DNA of 55,619 nucleotides, from positions 1 through 55,619 of the forward strand of contig DASPZU010000006.1 in the NCBI GenBank assembly GCA_035636095.1. The letters are read 5' to 3'. Of the stretch, positions 32,800 to 40,236 are shown one piece after another. Position numbers and translations under genes: made by a program. How positions within the stretch are numbered: the first letter of the stretch is position 1; every line of letters starts with the position of its first letter. The notes below the pieces were generated by a model, which saw only the letters and a program-made list of their open reading frames with translations, had not been told where the DNA came from and made no database searches. The stretch is from Gp7-AA10 sp035636095. GTDB lineage: Bacteria > Acidobacteriota > Thermoanaerobaculia > Gp7-AA8.

Positions 32800-33558
32800 A
32801 TGCAGGTGAAGTCATTCGGACTTACCCACGTTGGGCGGCAGCGACAACATAACGAGGATTCTTTTCTCGTTGAAGACAAAGCCAAGCTCTATCTGGTCGC
32901 CGACGGAATGGGCGGACACGCAGCGGGTGAGATCGCATCGCGCATCGCGGTCGATTCGATCTCCGAATTCATCATCCATACGAAAGAAGACGACGGAACC
33001 TGGCCGCATGCCTACGACGAGCAATATCGCCGTTCGACCAACCGCCTGATGGCCGCCGTGCGCATGGCCAACACCCGCGTGCTGGAAGCCATGCGCAAAG
33101 ACGCGCGCCTTCGCGGCATGGGCACGACGGTGGTGGCCGCCCTCGGCGACGACAACACCATGTCGTTCGCGCACGTCGGCGACTCGCGCGCCTATCTGAT
33201 CCGCGACGGCGCGCTGTCGCGCATCACCAACGATCACTCCTGGGTCTTCGAGCAGGTACAGGCCGGAATGCTGACCGAAGCGGAGGCCGAGAAACATCCT
33301 CTCCGCAACGTGATCACCCGCGCCCTCGGCGGCGCGCTGTCGGTCAATCCGGACGCCACCGAGGTCGAGTCGCAGCCCGGCGATGTCTATCTTCTCTGCT
33401 CCGACGGCCTCACCGGCATGGTTCCCGAAGATGAGATCCTTCGCGTGGTGACCGAAAACGAAAACGATCTCGAAAAGGCGTGCAAGACGCTCATCGATAC
33501 CGCCAACGAACGCGGCGGACTCGATAACGTCACCGCCATCCTTGTAAAAACACTATGA
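32800..33558 (+). CDS. PP2C-type Ser/Thr protein phosphatase (Stp1/PrpC-like)
   Basis: 252 residues from ATG 32800 (TTG 32794 possible). All PP2C motifs are visible: RQHNEDSF, LVADGMGGHAAGE (metal-binding Asp), GMGTTVVAA, AHVGDSRAYL, DHSWV, LLCSDGLTGM and GLDNVTAILV. It dephosphorylates substrates of Hanks-type kinases; none is encoded in the window. The stop codon overlaps the ATG of the selenoprotein gene (ATGA at 33555-33558). Confidence 0.93.
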   Translation: MQVKSFGLTHVGRQRQHNEDSFLVEDKAKLYLVADGMGGHAAGEIASRIAVDSISEFIIHTKEDDGTWPHAYDEQYRRSTNRLMAAVRMANTRVLEAMRKDARLRGMGTTVVAALGDDNTMSFAHVGDSRAYLIRDGALSRITNDHSWVFEQVQAGMLTEAEAEKHPLRNVITRALGGALSVNPDATEVESQPGDVYLLCSDGLTGMVPEDEILRVVTENENDLEKACKTLIDTANERGGLDNVTAILVKTL

Positions 33559-33779
33559 AGATTCGTATCGATTATTGCGGCGTTTGAAACTATCTGCCCA
33601 GAGCCTCCAGTTTGGCGGCTGAAATCAAGAAAGAATTCGGAGTCGACAGCCAGCTCGTGCGCGGCGGCGGCGGCATTTTCGATGTCTCCGTCGACAACCA
33701 GCGGATCTTCTCGAAAAAGGACGAAGGACGCTTTCCGAGCGAGAAGGAAATCCTCGACCAGTTGCGCGCGATGTCATGA
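33555..33779 (+). CDS. SelW/Rdx-family selenoprotein with in-frame UGA
   Basis: ATG 33555 overlaps the phosphatase stop. The frame reads MKIRIDYCGV, then TGA at 33585-33587, then NYLPRASSLAAEIKKEFGV, RGGGGIFDVSVDNQRIFSKK and GRFPSEKEILDQL, ending TGA 33777-33779. With Sec at the UGA this is a 74-residue protein with a CxxU redox motif at residues 8-11. It matches the SelW/Rdx thioredoxin-like family, in which YCxx(C/U)xYxPRA and GxGGxFxV are conserved. Standard gene calling would see only a fragment starting at TTG 33612. Requires selA/B/C and a Sec tRNA elsewhere in the genome, not visible here. A Cys-to-stop mutation is the alternative. Confidence 0.82.
33588..33625 (+). promoter_or_regulatory. 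candidate bacterial SECIS hairpin
   Basis: Directly after the in-frame UGA an RNA hairpin can be drawn: CAG (599-601 of 33 kb) with CTG (619-621), a small asymmetric internal loop, then GCC (603-605) with GGC (614-616), leaving the eight-base loop UCCAGUUU. The loop contains GU and begins about 18 bases after the UGA, the distance and loop feature usual for SelB-binding elements. The fold was drawn by eye and not computed. Confidence 0.5.
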
Positions 33780-33808
33780 TGTCATCCCTCGCTCCGCTCG
33801 GGATGACA
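33780..33808. repeat. REP-like palindrome or terminator
   Basis: TGTCATCCC (33780-33788) and GGGATGACA (33800-33808) form perfect nine-base arms around TCGCTCCGCTC, itself partly symmetric. It sits between the selenoprotein stop and gatC. The same type of GTCATCCCGAGC-like REP palindrome is dispersed in many bacterial genomes. It lacks a clear U-run, so a classical terminator is not evident. Confidence 0.7.
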
Positions 33809-33821
33809 GTACACTCGCGGC

Positions 33822-34100
33822 GTGAAGATCAGTCGCGAAGAAGCAAAGCGCATCGCCGAGCTCGCGCATCTCGAATTCGATGACGCCGGCCTGCAGCGCA
33901 TGGCCGACGAGATGACCAAGATCCTTTCGTACATCGACCAGTTAAAAGAAGTCGAAGGCGAGTGGAGCGCCGCCGACCTCGGCGGCGAAACGCCGCTGCG
34001 CGAGGATGTCGCGCGCCCCGGCATTCCGCGCGAAGCCGTGGAGCGCAATGCGCCGGCCTGGCGAGACGGACATTTCGTCGTGCCGAAAGTCATCGAATGA
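33822..34100 (+). CDS. gatC: Asp-tRNA(Asn)/Glu-tRNA(Gln) amidotransferase subunit C
   Basis: 92 residues from GTG 33822. KISREEAKRIAELAHLEF at the N-terminus and NAPAWRDGHFVVPKVIE at the C-terminus are the GatC ends; PLREDV lies between. GatC is the small stabilising subunit that bridges GatA and GatB. The region where most GatC proteins read G-V-x-P is replaced by EWSAADLGGET, encoded by a palindromic-element arm at 33961-33980. ATGA overlap with gatA. gatB is not in the window. Confidence 0.92.
   Translation: MKISREEAKRIAELAHLEFDDAGLQRMADEMTKILSYIDQLKEVEGEWSAADLGGETPLREDVARPGIPREAVERNAPAWRDGHFVVPKVIE
33961..33980. repeat. coding-embedded palindromic element, arm A, in gatC
   Basis: A 20-base arm starting AGTGGAGCGCCGCCG. 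Its reverse complement recurs with one mismatch at 34178-34197 in gatA. The same arm, in the same orientation, is seen at 42963 in cheW and three times from 47168 in cheB. Confidence 0.65.
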
Positions 34101-35440
34101 AAGTTTCGGAGAGCCTGGCTGCCATCGAGCGGCTGAACCCGAAGCTGAATGCGTTCCTGCGCGTGAGCGACGCCGCTGAGGTCAGCGGCGCTCCACTGGC
34201 CGTCAAGGACAACATCGTCACCACCGACATGCCGACCACATGCGGATCGAAGATCCTGCACGGCTTCCTGTCGCCCTACGACGCCACCGTGATCTCGCGA
34301 TTGCGAAAAGCAGGTCGCACCATCGTCGGCAAAACGAACCTCGACGAGTTCGCGATGGGCTCCTCGACCGAGCATTCGGCATTCGGTCCGACGCGAAATC
34401 CGTGGGACGCCACCCGCGTCGCGGGCGGATCGTCAGGCGGTTCTGCGGCAGCGGTTGCGGCGCGAATGGTTCCTGCTGCCTTGGGTTCTGAAACCGGCGG
34501 GTCTGTGCGGCAGCCCGCGGCGTTCTGCGGAGTCGTCGGACTCAAACCGACGTACGGCCGCGTGAGTCGCTGGGGCCTGGTGGCATTTGCGTCCGGACTC
34601 GATCAGATCGGCATCGTCACCACCACCGCCCGCGAATGCGCCGAGCTTCTCGGCATCATCGCCGGCCACGATCCGCTCGATTCGACCTCCAGCGGAGAGC
34701 CGGTCGACGACTACGTCGCGGACGTCGACGCCGGAGTCAAAGGAAAGCGGTTCGGCGTCGTGCGCGAGGCGGTGGAAAAGCTCGAGGGCGATGTCCGCAG
34801 GAATTTCGATGACGCGCTGCGCGTGCTGCGCGGGGCCGGCGGCGTCGTCGAAGATGCCAGCGTCCCCACGATTGGCTACGCCATCGCGGTCTACTACATC
34901 GTCGCGAATGCCGAAGCGAGCGCCAATCTCGCGCGATTCGATGGCGTCCGTTACGGACATCGCAGCAAGCGCGCGCGCACCGTGCACGACATGTACTTCG
35001 AATCGCGCGGCGAAGGCTTCGGCACGGAAGTGAAGAGGCGAATCATGCTGGGCACTTTCGCGCTGTCATCCGGCTACTACGACGCCTACTACGGACGGGC
35101 GCAAGCAGTGCGCGCCCGGCTGCGTCACGATTTCGCGGCCGCCTTTCAGAAATTCGATTTTCTCCTCACCCCCACCACACCCGAGCCCGCGTTCAAGATC
35201 GGCGCAAAGACCGACGATCCGCTGTCGATGTATTTGTCGGACATTTTCACCGCCCCCGCTAACCTGGTCGGCATTCCGGCCATCGCGATGCCGTCCGGCT
35301 TCTCGCCTGAAGGCCTGCCGTTGTCATTGCAGATCATGGCGCCGCATTTTCGGGAGAGGGCGCTGCTGAGGGCGGCGGGAGCGTTCGAGAGGGAGACGGA
35401 GTACTGGCGAAGGACGCCCGAAATTTCAAATTTCAAATGA
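34097..35440 (+). CDS. gatA: Asp-tRNA(Asn)/Glu-tRNA(Gln) amidotransferase subunit A
   Basis: 447 residues. The amidase-signature triad is present: Lys in LAVKDNIV, cis-Ser in AGGSSGGSAAA and nucleophilic Ser in SETGGSVRQPA. It hydrolyses glutamine to ammonia for transamidation of mischarged tRNA by GatB. The segment before the catalytic Lys (DAAEVSGAPL) is shorter than usual and coincides with an arm of the coding-embedded palindrome. The last residues (EISNFK) and the stop codon are encoded by an intergenic-type AT-rich palindrome, so the original C-terminus may have been changed. Slightly shorter than the usual 480-490 residues. Confidence 0.95.
   Translation: MKVSESLAAIERLNPKLNAFLRVSDAAEVSGAPLAVKDNIVTTDMPTTCGSKILHGFLSPYDATVISRLRKAGRTIVGKTNLDEFAMGSSTEHSAFGPTRNPWDATRVAGGSSGGSAAAVAARMVPAALGSETGGSVRQPAAFCGVVGLKPTYGRVSRWGLVAFASGLDQIGIVTTTARECAELLGIIAGHDPLDSTSSGEPVDDYVADVDAGVKGKRFGVVREAVEKLEGDVRRNFDDALRVLRGAGGVVEDASVPTIGYAIAVYYIVANAEASANLARFDGVRYGHRSKRARTVHDMYFESRGEGFGTEVKRRIMLGTFALSSGYYDAYYGRAQAVRARLRHDFAAAFQKFDFLLTPTTPEPAFKIGAKTDDPLSMYLSDIFTAPANLVGIPAIAMPSGFSPEGLPLSLQIMAPHFRERALLRAAGAFERETEYWRRTPEISNFK
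34178..34197. repeat. coding-embedded palindromic element, arm B, in gatA
   Basis: Reads GAGGTCAGCGGCGCTCCACT, the reverse complement of arm A in gatC with one mismatch. Together with the bases before it, it forms a local palindrome (CGCCGCTGA, GG, TCAGCGGCG). It encodes EVSGAPL just before the catalytic Lys region. Confidence 0.65.
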
Positions 35441-35501
35441 AAAATCAAGAATGAAAAATTGACATAGTAATTCTTCATTTGTCATTTGAAATTTGAAATT
35501 T
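35421..35501. repeat. AT-rich compound palindrome overlapping the gatA stop
   Basis: Left arm 35421-35452 and right arm 35470-35501 are 32-base inverted repeats with two mismatches; each is built from the tandem unit AAATTTC and AAATGAAAAAT. The left arm supplies the last six codons and the stop codon of gatA. A similar element lies at 50165-50256. The AT content contrasts sharply with the surrounding GC-rich genes. Confidence 0.85.
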
Positions 35502-35544
35502 TTCATTTCCTGCCCCGCATTTGGAATCCTGCTAAAATCCCGAT

Positions 35545-37311
35545 GTGCGCTGGTGGGTGTGCGCGGTCCTTGTGGCGGCGAGTCTAAACGCTGCTCCCTC
35601 AACGAAAATCCTGGCGGTAGCCCAAATCACGCCCGAACTGCGCGCGTCGCTGGTCAGCGACTACTCCATCGAGGTCGTGGTCGCGCCGCACGAAGGTGAT
35701 GCCTGGACGCGGCTGGCCAGGCGCGTCACCGGCGACGCCGAAAACTGGCGCGTTCTGGCTGCCATGAACGACGAGAAGCTGACGCCCGAGACGTCCGTCC
35801 ACGTTCCGTTGCGGCTGTTGCGTCCCGAGCTGCAGCGCCAGATCCTGACCACGCTTTTTCCGAAAGACGCCGCCACCGACGCCGGCTGGAAGCACGTCGT
35901 GATCGGCGCGATCGGCAGCGAAGGAGAGTCGCTGTGGAGCATCGCCGAATGGTTCACCGGCAGCGGCGAGAACTACTCCGCGATCCGCAAGGCAAATCCG
36001 GCTCAGGGACTCTCCACCCGGCCCGGTGATGTCGTCCTCATTCCGAAGCAATTGCTCGCCCCGGCATTCGGCGGCGAGAGGGAGGGACTGAATGTATCGA
36101 CGAAGACTGCGGAGGTTCGGAAATCGGAAGACGATCCGATTGAGCATGCGCCAGCGGATGCGCCTGCTGCGGATGTGGCAGTGGAGGCTGTTGCCAGCGG
36201 GCAGCCGTCGCTGAGCTATGAGCGCAACACTTCCGAACCGTTCGCCGTCTACCGGCTGCAAAAAGGGGAGGCCCTCTACTCGTCGGTGGCCATCCGCTTC
36301 ACCGGCCGCGTCTACGCCAAAGACGTCGGCGAAGTCGTCGATCGCATCGTGCACTTCAACGGCATCGATGACGTCGCGAAGATCCCGGTCGGCTATGCCG
36401 TGAAGATCCCGATGTCGCTTCTGCTGCCGGAGTATCTGCCCGCCGACGATCCCACTCGCATCGCTGCCGAGGCGGCCAGGCGCGAGAGCGCCAAGCTCGC
36501 CAAGCGCACGCGTGCCCGGAATCTCACCGGCGTTCACGTCATCCTCGACGCCGGACACGGCGGAAGCGATCCGGGCGCGTTTTGCGACGGCGTCGCGGAA
36601 TCGCGTTACGTCTTCGACGTCATGAACCGTCTCAAGGAAATCCTCGAGAAGAAAAGCGCCGCCAAGGTATCAGTCACTCGGAACGCGGACTTCGTGCTCA
36701 CCACGCCGCACTATGAGCTCGATGATCCGGTCGTGGGCGTGCATCTGCGCTGGTACCTCGCCAATTCGATCTTTCGACGCGCAATGCGCAAGGGCGTTCA
36801 GAAGGAGAAAGTCGTATTCATCTCGATCCACGCCGATTCGCTGCATCCCTCGCTGCGCGGCGCGATGGCGTACATTCCGGCCGAGCGTTACGTCACCGGC
36901 TCCTATCGCAAGACCGAGAGCGTCTATCTCGCGCGAGCGGAAGTTCGCGAGCACCCTGTGGTCCGGCACTCGGAAGAAGAATCGCTGGCGGCCGAGGGAC
37001 TGTCGCGCGAGCTGGCGGAATCGATCGTCGATGCCTTCGAGACCCGTCATTTGCACGTGCATCCGTTCAACCCCGTGCGCGACAACGTCGTGCGCGACGG
37101 ACGCGAATGGGTACCGGCCATCATTCGCTACAACCTCGTTCCCACCCGCCTTCTGCTGGAAGTCTGCAACCTCGGCAACCGCAACGACCGCGACCTGGTG
37201 AAGACGCGCAAATACCGGCAACACCTCGCCGAGGCCATGTACGAGGGGCTGGTGAACTTTTTCCTGAACAGCGAGGAGCCCGGTTCGGTGGTCGCGCGCG
37301 CGACGCAGTAA
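35545..37311 (+). CDS. N-acetylmuramoyl-L-alanine amidase with LysM-like domains
   Basis: 588 residues from GTG 35545 with a cleavable-looking signal peptide (MRWWVCAVLVAASLNAAPS). Two or three LysM-like modules precede the catalytic domain (for example SLWSIAEWFTGSGENYSAIRKANP and YRLQKGEALYSSVAIRFTG). The Amidase_3 domain starts at VHVILDAGHGGSDPGAF (about residue 330) with zinc ligands expected at His of AGHGG, His of ISIHADS and Glu of LLLEVCNLGN. It cleaves the amide between MurNAc and L-Ala in peptidoglycan, in the periplasm. An insertion between GHGG and the second His is longer than in AmiC. Confidence 0.92.
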   Translation: MRWWVCAVLVAASLNAAPSTKILAVAQITPELRASLVSDYSIEVVVAPHEGDAWTRLARRVTGDAENWRVLAAMNDEKLTPETSVHVPLRLLRPELQRQILTTLFPKDAATDAGWKHVVIGAIGSEGESLWSIAEWFTGSGENYSAIRKANPAQGLSTRPGDVVLIPKQLLAPAFGGEREGLNVSTKTAEVRKSEDDPIEHAPADAPAADVAVEAVASGQPSLSYERNTSEPFAVYRLQKGEALYSSVAIRFTGRVYAKDVGEVVDRIVHFNGIDDVAKIPVGYAVKIPMSLLLPEYLPADDPTRIAAEAARRESAKLAKRTRARNLTGVHVILDAGHGGSDPGAFCDGVAESRYVFDVMNRLKEILEKKSAAKVSVTRNADFVLTTPHYELDDPVVGVHLRWYLANSIFRRAMRKGVQKEKVVFISIHADSLHPSLRGAMAYIPAERYVTGSYRKTESVYLARAEVREHPVVRHSEEESLAAEGLSRELAESIVDAFETRHLHVHPFNPVRDNVVRDGREWVPAIIRYNLVPTRLLLEVCNLGNRNDRDLVKTRKYRQHLAEAMYEGLVNFFLNSEEPGSVVARATQ

Positions 37312-37322
37312 AATTCGCATCG

Positions 37323-37796
37323 ATGCCCCGCTCTTTCCAGGGCGATCACAACGCTGGAGGTCTGCGTTTTGGCGTGATCGCCAGCCGATTCAATAGCGAC
37401 ATCGTCGACGGCCTTCTTGGCGGCGCGATCGAATGTCTGATGCAACATGGCTCGGCCGACGAAGCGATCGAGGTTTATCGCGTCCCGGGCGCTTTCGAGA
37501 TTCCGACCCTCGCGAAGATGCTGGTCGCCCGCTTCGATGCCATCATCGCCCTGGGCTGCATTCTTCGCGGCGACACGCCGCACTTCGAATTCATCGCGCA
37601 TCAGGTGACCACGGAGTTGTCGCGCCTTTCGTCGGAGGCCCAACTGCCGATGGCCTTCGGCGTGATCACGTGCGATACCCAGCAGCAGGCCATCGAACGC
37701 TCGTCGCCCGGCGCCGGCAACAAAGGTTGGGAGGCCGCGCTGGCCGCGATCGAGATGGCGAATCTGTGGCGCGTCATTCGCAGTGGGAAAAAGTAG
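37323..37796 (+). CDS. ribH: 6,7-dimethyl-8-ribityllumazine synthase
   Basis: 157 residues. Family blocks are FGVIASRFNSDIVDGLL, YRVPGAFEIP, IIALGCILRGDTPHFEFIA (with catalytic His) and FGVITCDTQQQAIERS. It condenses 5-amino-6-ribitylaminouracil with dihydroxybutanone phosphate, the penultimate riboflavin step. It directly precedes nusB, the common ribH-nusB pair. A riboflavin supply is also relevant to the flavoprotein at 5168. Confidence 0.95.
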   Translation: MPRSFQGDHNAGGLRFGVIASRFNSDIVDGLLGGAIECLMQHGSADEAIEVYRVPGAFEIPTLAKMLVARFDAIIALGCILRGDTPHFEFIAHQVTTELSRLSSEAQLPMAFGVITCDTQQQAIERSSPGAGNKGWEAALAAIEMANLWRVIRSGKK

Positions 37797-38210
37797 ATGG
37801 GCGCGAGAAGAAAAGCGCGCGAGCTCGCGCTGCAGATGCTCTATCAGCACGATGTGTCCGGCAATCCGCCCGACACCATCATCACGACCTTCGAAGATCT
37901 GCAGAAGTCGAAGCCCAACACGCGCGAATTCGCGATGCGCGTGTTCAAGGGAACGGTCGACAATCTTCAGAAGATCGACGCCATGATCGTGCAGCAGGCC
38001 GAGAACTGGCGCATCGAGCGGATGGCGGTCGTCGACCGAAACATCATCCGGATGTCGATCTACGAATTCTTACATGAAAATGATACACCAAAATTAGTGA
38101 TAATCGACGAGGCCATCGAGATCGGGAAGAAATTCGGAACGCAGAAGTCCTCGCAGTTCATCAACGGCATCCTCGATGGAATTTTGAAACGGTACAATTT
38201 GGCATCGTGA
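37797..38210 (+). CDS. nusB: transcription antitermination factor NusB
   Basis: 137 residues starting right after the ribH stop. ARRKARELALQMLYQHDVSG is the N-terminal NusB signature; NWRIERMAVVDRNIIRMSIYEFL and VIIDEAIEIGKKFGTQKSSQFINGILDGI complete it. NusB with NusE binds boxA RNA to protect rRNA transcription. Codons covering FLHENDTPKLVI (about 38068-38103) are strikingly AT-rich (TTA, ACA, CCA, AAA, ATA). The stop overlaps the GTG of the next gene. Confidence 0.95.
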   Translation: MGARRKARELALQMLYQHDVSGNPPDTIITTFEDLQKSKPNTREFAMRVFKGTVDNLQKIDAMIVQQAENWRIERMAVVDRNIIRMSIYEFLHENDTPKLVIIDEAIEIGKKFGTQKSSQFINGILDGILKRYNLAS

Positions 38211-39781
38211 GCCTTCTCGGCCGCCTCGAGGACCTCAGCCTCACCGACATCATCCAGATCGTTTACCTGAGCCGCCGCAGCGGCGTGCTGGAAGTGCTCA
38301 ATGCCAGCGGGAGAAACACGATCCTGTTCCGGCACGGCCTGGTCGTCAACGCCAGCTCTCCCGATGCCGAGGATCTGGTCACCTGGCTGGTGAAGAGCGG
38401 CGCCGCTTCGGCCGACGACGAGCTGACATTGCGCCGGCTGGAAGGGGAGGGCGTGGCCGTCGGCAGCGCGGCAGTCTCGGAAGGCATTCTCACAAAGGAA
38501 AAACTTCGCGAGGTCATTCACGATCGCATCATCGACACCATCGCGCCGCTCCTTCAGAGCCGCGCCGGCGAGTTCAATTTCCTTTTGTCGGAGGACCTCG
38601 ACGTCTCCGACATTGAATACGATCCCGACGACGTCCTTCGCGAGGGTGGATTCACTCCCCAAAGCGTTCTGGCTTTCGAGGGCGACAAGCTGAAGCCGCT
38701 CCACGATCTGGAACAAGGCCTGAGCGAGAAGCCGCACCGCACCGGCGCGCAATTCCGCGTTGCCGATGGGCTGCTGGAAGTGGAATCGCCGGAGTCGAAA
38801 TATCGCAACGTGGTGGTATTTGATCGCGATCCGCTCATCCGGGTGGCCGTCAAGCGCATTTTCGGATCGCGTCAGATGAGAATCGCACACTTCTCGACCA
38901 TGGAGGCTTCTCGCGAGGCCATCACGGAGTTTTTTCGATCGACGTCGTTCTTCATCACCTTTCTCGAAGTGAGCGACGATTCCCTGCCGCTGCTGCAGCT
39001 GGTCAAGCGCAAGAATCCTCGACTGCCCGTCGTGATGATCGACGCCGACACCGATCTGCGTCGCCGGTACGAGCTCCTTCACGCCGGCGCCGATCTCTAC
39101 CTCACCAAGCCCAGCGCGGCCCGCCTTCGCCCCGATGTGGCCGAGGAGGAGCTGGCTCTTTTTGCCGAGGAGCTGGCGCTGTTTGCCGAGCGCGCATTTG
39201 CGCAGTGGGAGGACAACGTCGGCCTCGACTCGCTGGCTGCCCGGCGTTTTTACGAAGAGGGGCAGCGCGAGCACCTCGAGCGCGGTTTCAAGCTGCTCAA
39301 GCAACTGATCAACGAGATCTCAGACCCCAACGACATCCGCGAAGTGGCGTCGACGATCCTCCGCCTGACCGCACAGTACGTCGATCGCGGTGTCGTCTTC
39401 GTCGTCAATGACAGCGAGTTCGTGGGCGTCGGCGGCTTCGGCGTCACCGGAGGCGACGAACCGATGGACCTGCGCGCGCAAAAGCTGCGCATCCCGCGCG
39501 ACACCTCCTCGATTCTCTCCGAGGTCGTCGAATCGCGCGAGATGCATCGCGGCAAGTTGCGACGCACTCCCGCCAACGAAGATCTGGTCCAGCGCCTGGG
39601 CGGCCCCGCTCCGACCGAGGTCGTGGCATTGCCGATCATGCAGGGCGACCGCACTATCGGTATTCTTTATGGGGATAATGCAGAGCACCGCGGGCCCATC
39701 GACGACATGACCGGTCTCGAAATCTTCCTTTCGCAGGCCGGAAATGCGTTCGGCATCGCGGTGGAGACAACGGAAAACTGA
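38207..39781 (+). CDS. PATAN/DUF4388 regulator with receiver-like and GAF domains
   Basis: 524 residues from GTG 38207. N-terminal PATAN-type domain (SLLGRLEDLSLTDIIQIVYL, SGVLEVLN, DELTLRRLEGEG) occupies about residues 1-120. A receiver-like domain (VVVFDRDPLIRVAVKRIFGS, VVMIDAD, TKPSAARL) lies at about 205-310 but its phosphorylation Asp position reads FLEVSDD, so it may be degenerate. A GAF domain (about 360-520) ends the protein. A 21-base unit encoding ELALFAE is duplicated in tandem near 39148-39189. It heads the chemosensory operon. Confidence 0.82.
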   Translation: MSLLGRLEDLSLTDIIQIVYLSRRSGVLEVLNASGRNTILFRHGLVVNASSPDAEDLVTWLVKSGAASADDELTLRRLEGEGVAVGSAAVSEGILTKEKLREVIHDRIIDTIAPLLQSRAGEFNFLLSEDLDVSDIEYDPDDVLREGGFTPQSVLAFEGDKLKPLHDLEQGLSEKPHRTGAQFRVADGLLEVESPESKYRNVVVFDRDPLIRVAVKRIFGSRQMRIAHFSTMEASREAITEFFRSTSFFITFLEVSDDSLPLLQLVKRKNPRLPVVMIDADTDLRRRYELLHAGADLYLTKPSAARLRPDVAEEELALFAEELALFAERAFAQWEDNVGLDSLAARRFYEEGQREHLERGFKLLKQLINEISDPNDIREVASTILRLTAQYVDRGVVFVVNDSEFVGVGGFGVTGGDEPMDLRAQKLRIPRDTSSILSEVVESREMHRGKLRRTPANEDLVQRLGGPAPTEVVALPIMQGDRTIGILYGDNAEHRGPIDDMTGLEIFLSQAGNAFGIAVETTEN

Positions 39782-39783
39782 CG

Positions 39784-40149
39784 ATGAAGGTATTGGTGGT
39801 CGAAGATTCGGCGTCGATGCGGTCGTATATCACCAACATCATCGAGACCGGGGCTGATGACGTCGAAATCGTCGAGGCCGAAAACGGATTCGAAGCGCTC
39901 AAGACGCTGCCCCATCACAAATTCGACGCCATCCTCACCGACATCAACATGCCCGACATCAACGGCCTGGAGCTGGTGAGCTTTCTCAAGAATCATCCGG
40001 TCTACAAGACCATCCCCATCATGGTGATTTCGACGGAATCGACCGACGAGGATCGCAACCGCGCCGCCGCCCTGGGGGCGGAGGAGTACCTGGTGAAGCC
40101 CTTCGAGGCCAAGGAGCTGGTCGCGAAGCTGCAGCGCCTGCTGGGATAA
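39784..40149 (+). CDS. CheY-like single-domain response regulator
   Basis: 121 residues. Acidic pocket VVEDSASM, phospho-acceptor Asp in AILTDINMPDINGLEL (near residue 59), switch residues in IMVISTES and Lys in EYLVKPFEAKEL. Located one base-pair after the previous stop plus TG spacing and upstream of cheA, so it is the likely output regulator of the CheA kinase. Confidence 0.93.
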   Translation: MKVLVVEDSASMRSYITNIIETGADDVEIVEAENGFEALKTLPHHKFDAILTDINMPDINGLELVSFLKNHPVYKTIPIMVISTESTDEDRNRAAALGAEEYLVKPFEAKELVAKLQRLLG

Positions 40150-40150
40150 T

Positions 40151-40236
40151 GGTGCCGCGCCTACAGTTTTCACCTTTTTCTACCGCTGGTATCTCCACTA
40201 TTCGTAGAAAAAGGTGAAAACTGTAGGCGCGGCACC
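40151..40236. repeat. 33-base perfect inverted repeat between cheY and cheA
   Basis: Left arm 40151-40183 and right arm 40204-40236 are exact reverse complements, with a 20-base loop. The right arm ends at the base before the cheA ATG (40237), and no Shine-Dalgarno sequence is visible in it. As RNA it would form a very stable stem that holds the cheA start region. Confidence 0.95.

Noticed and set aside
33555..33611. In-frame UGA as a frameshift or pseudogene of SelW
   Set aside because: The UGA falls exactly at the catalytic second Cys of CxxC, both flanks stay in one frame and a hairpin follows. A sequencing error is still possible but less likely.
33780..33808. Rho-independent terminator
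   Set aside because: A good stem but no U-run after it; REP-like element is the safer call.
35459..35487. Promoter from TTGACA at 35459
   Set aside because: The hexamer is in the loop of the AT-rich palindrome and no convincing -10 box follows at 16-18 bases.
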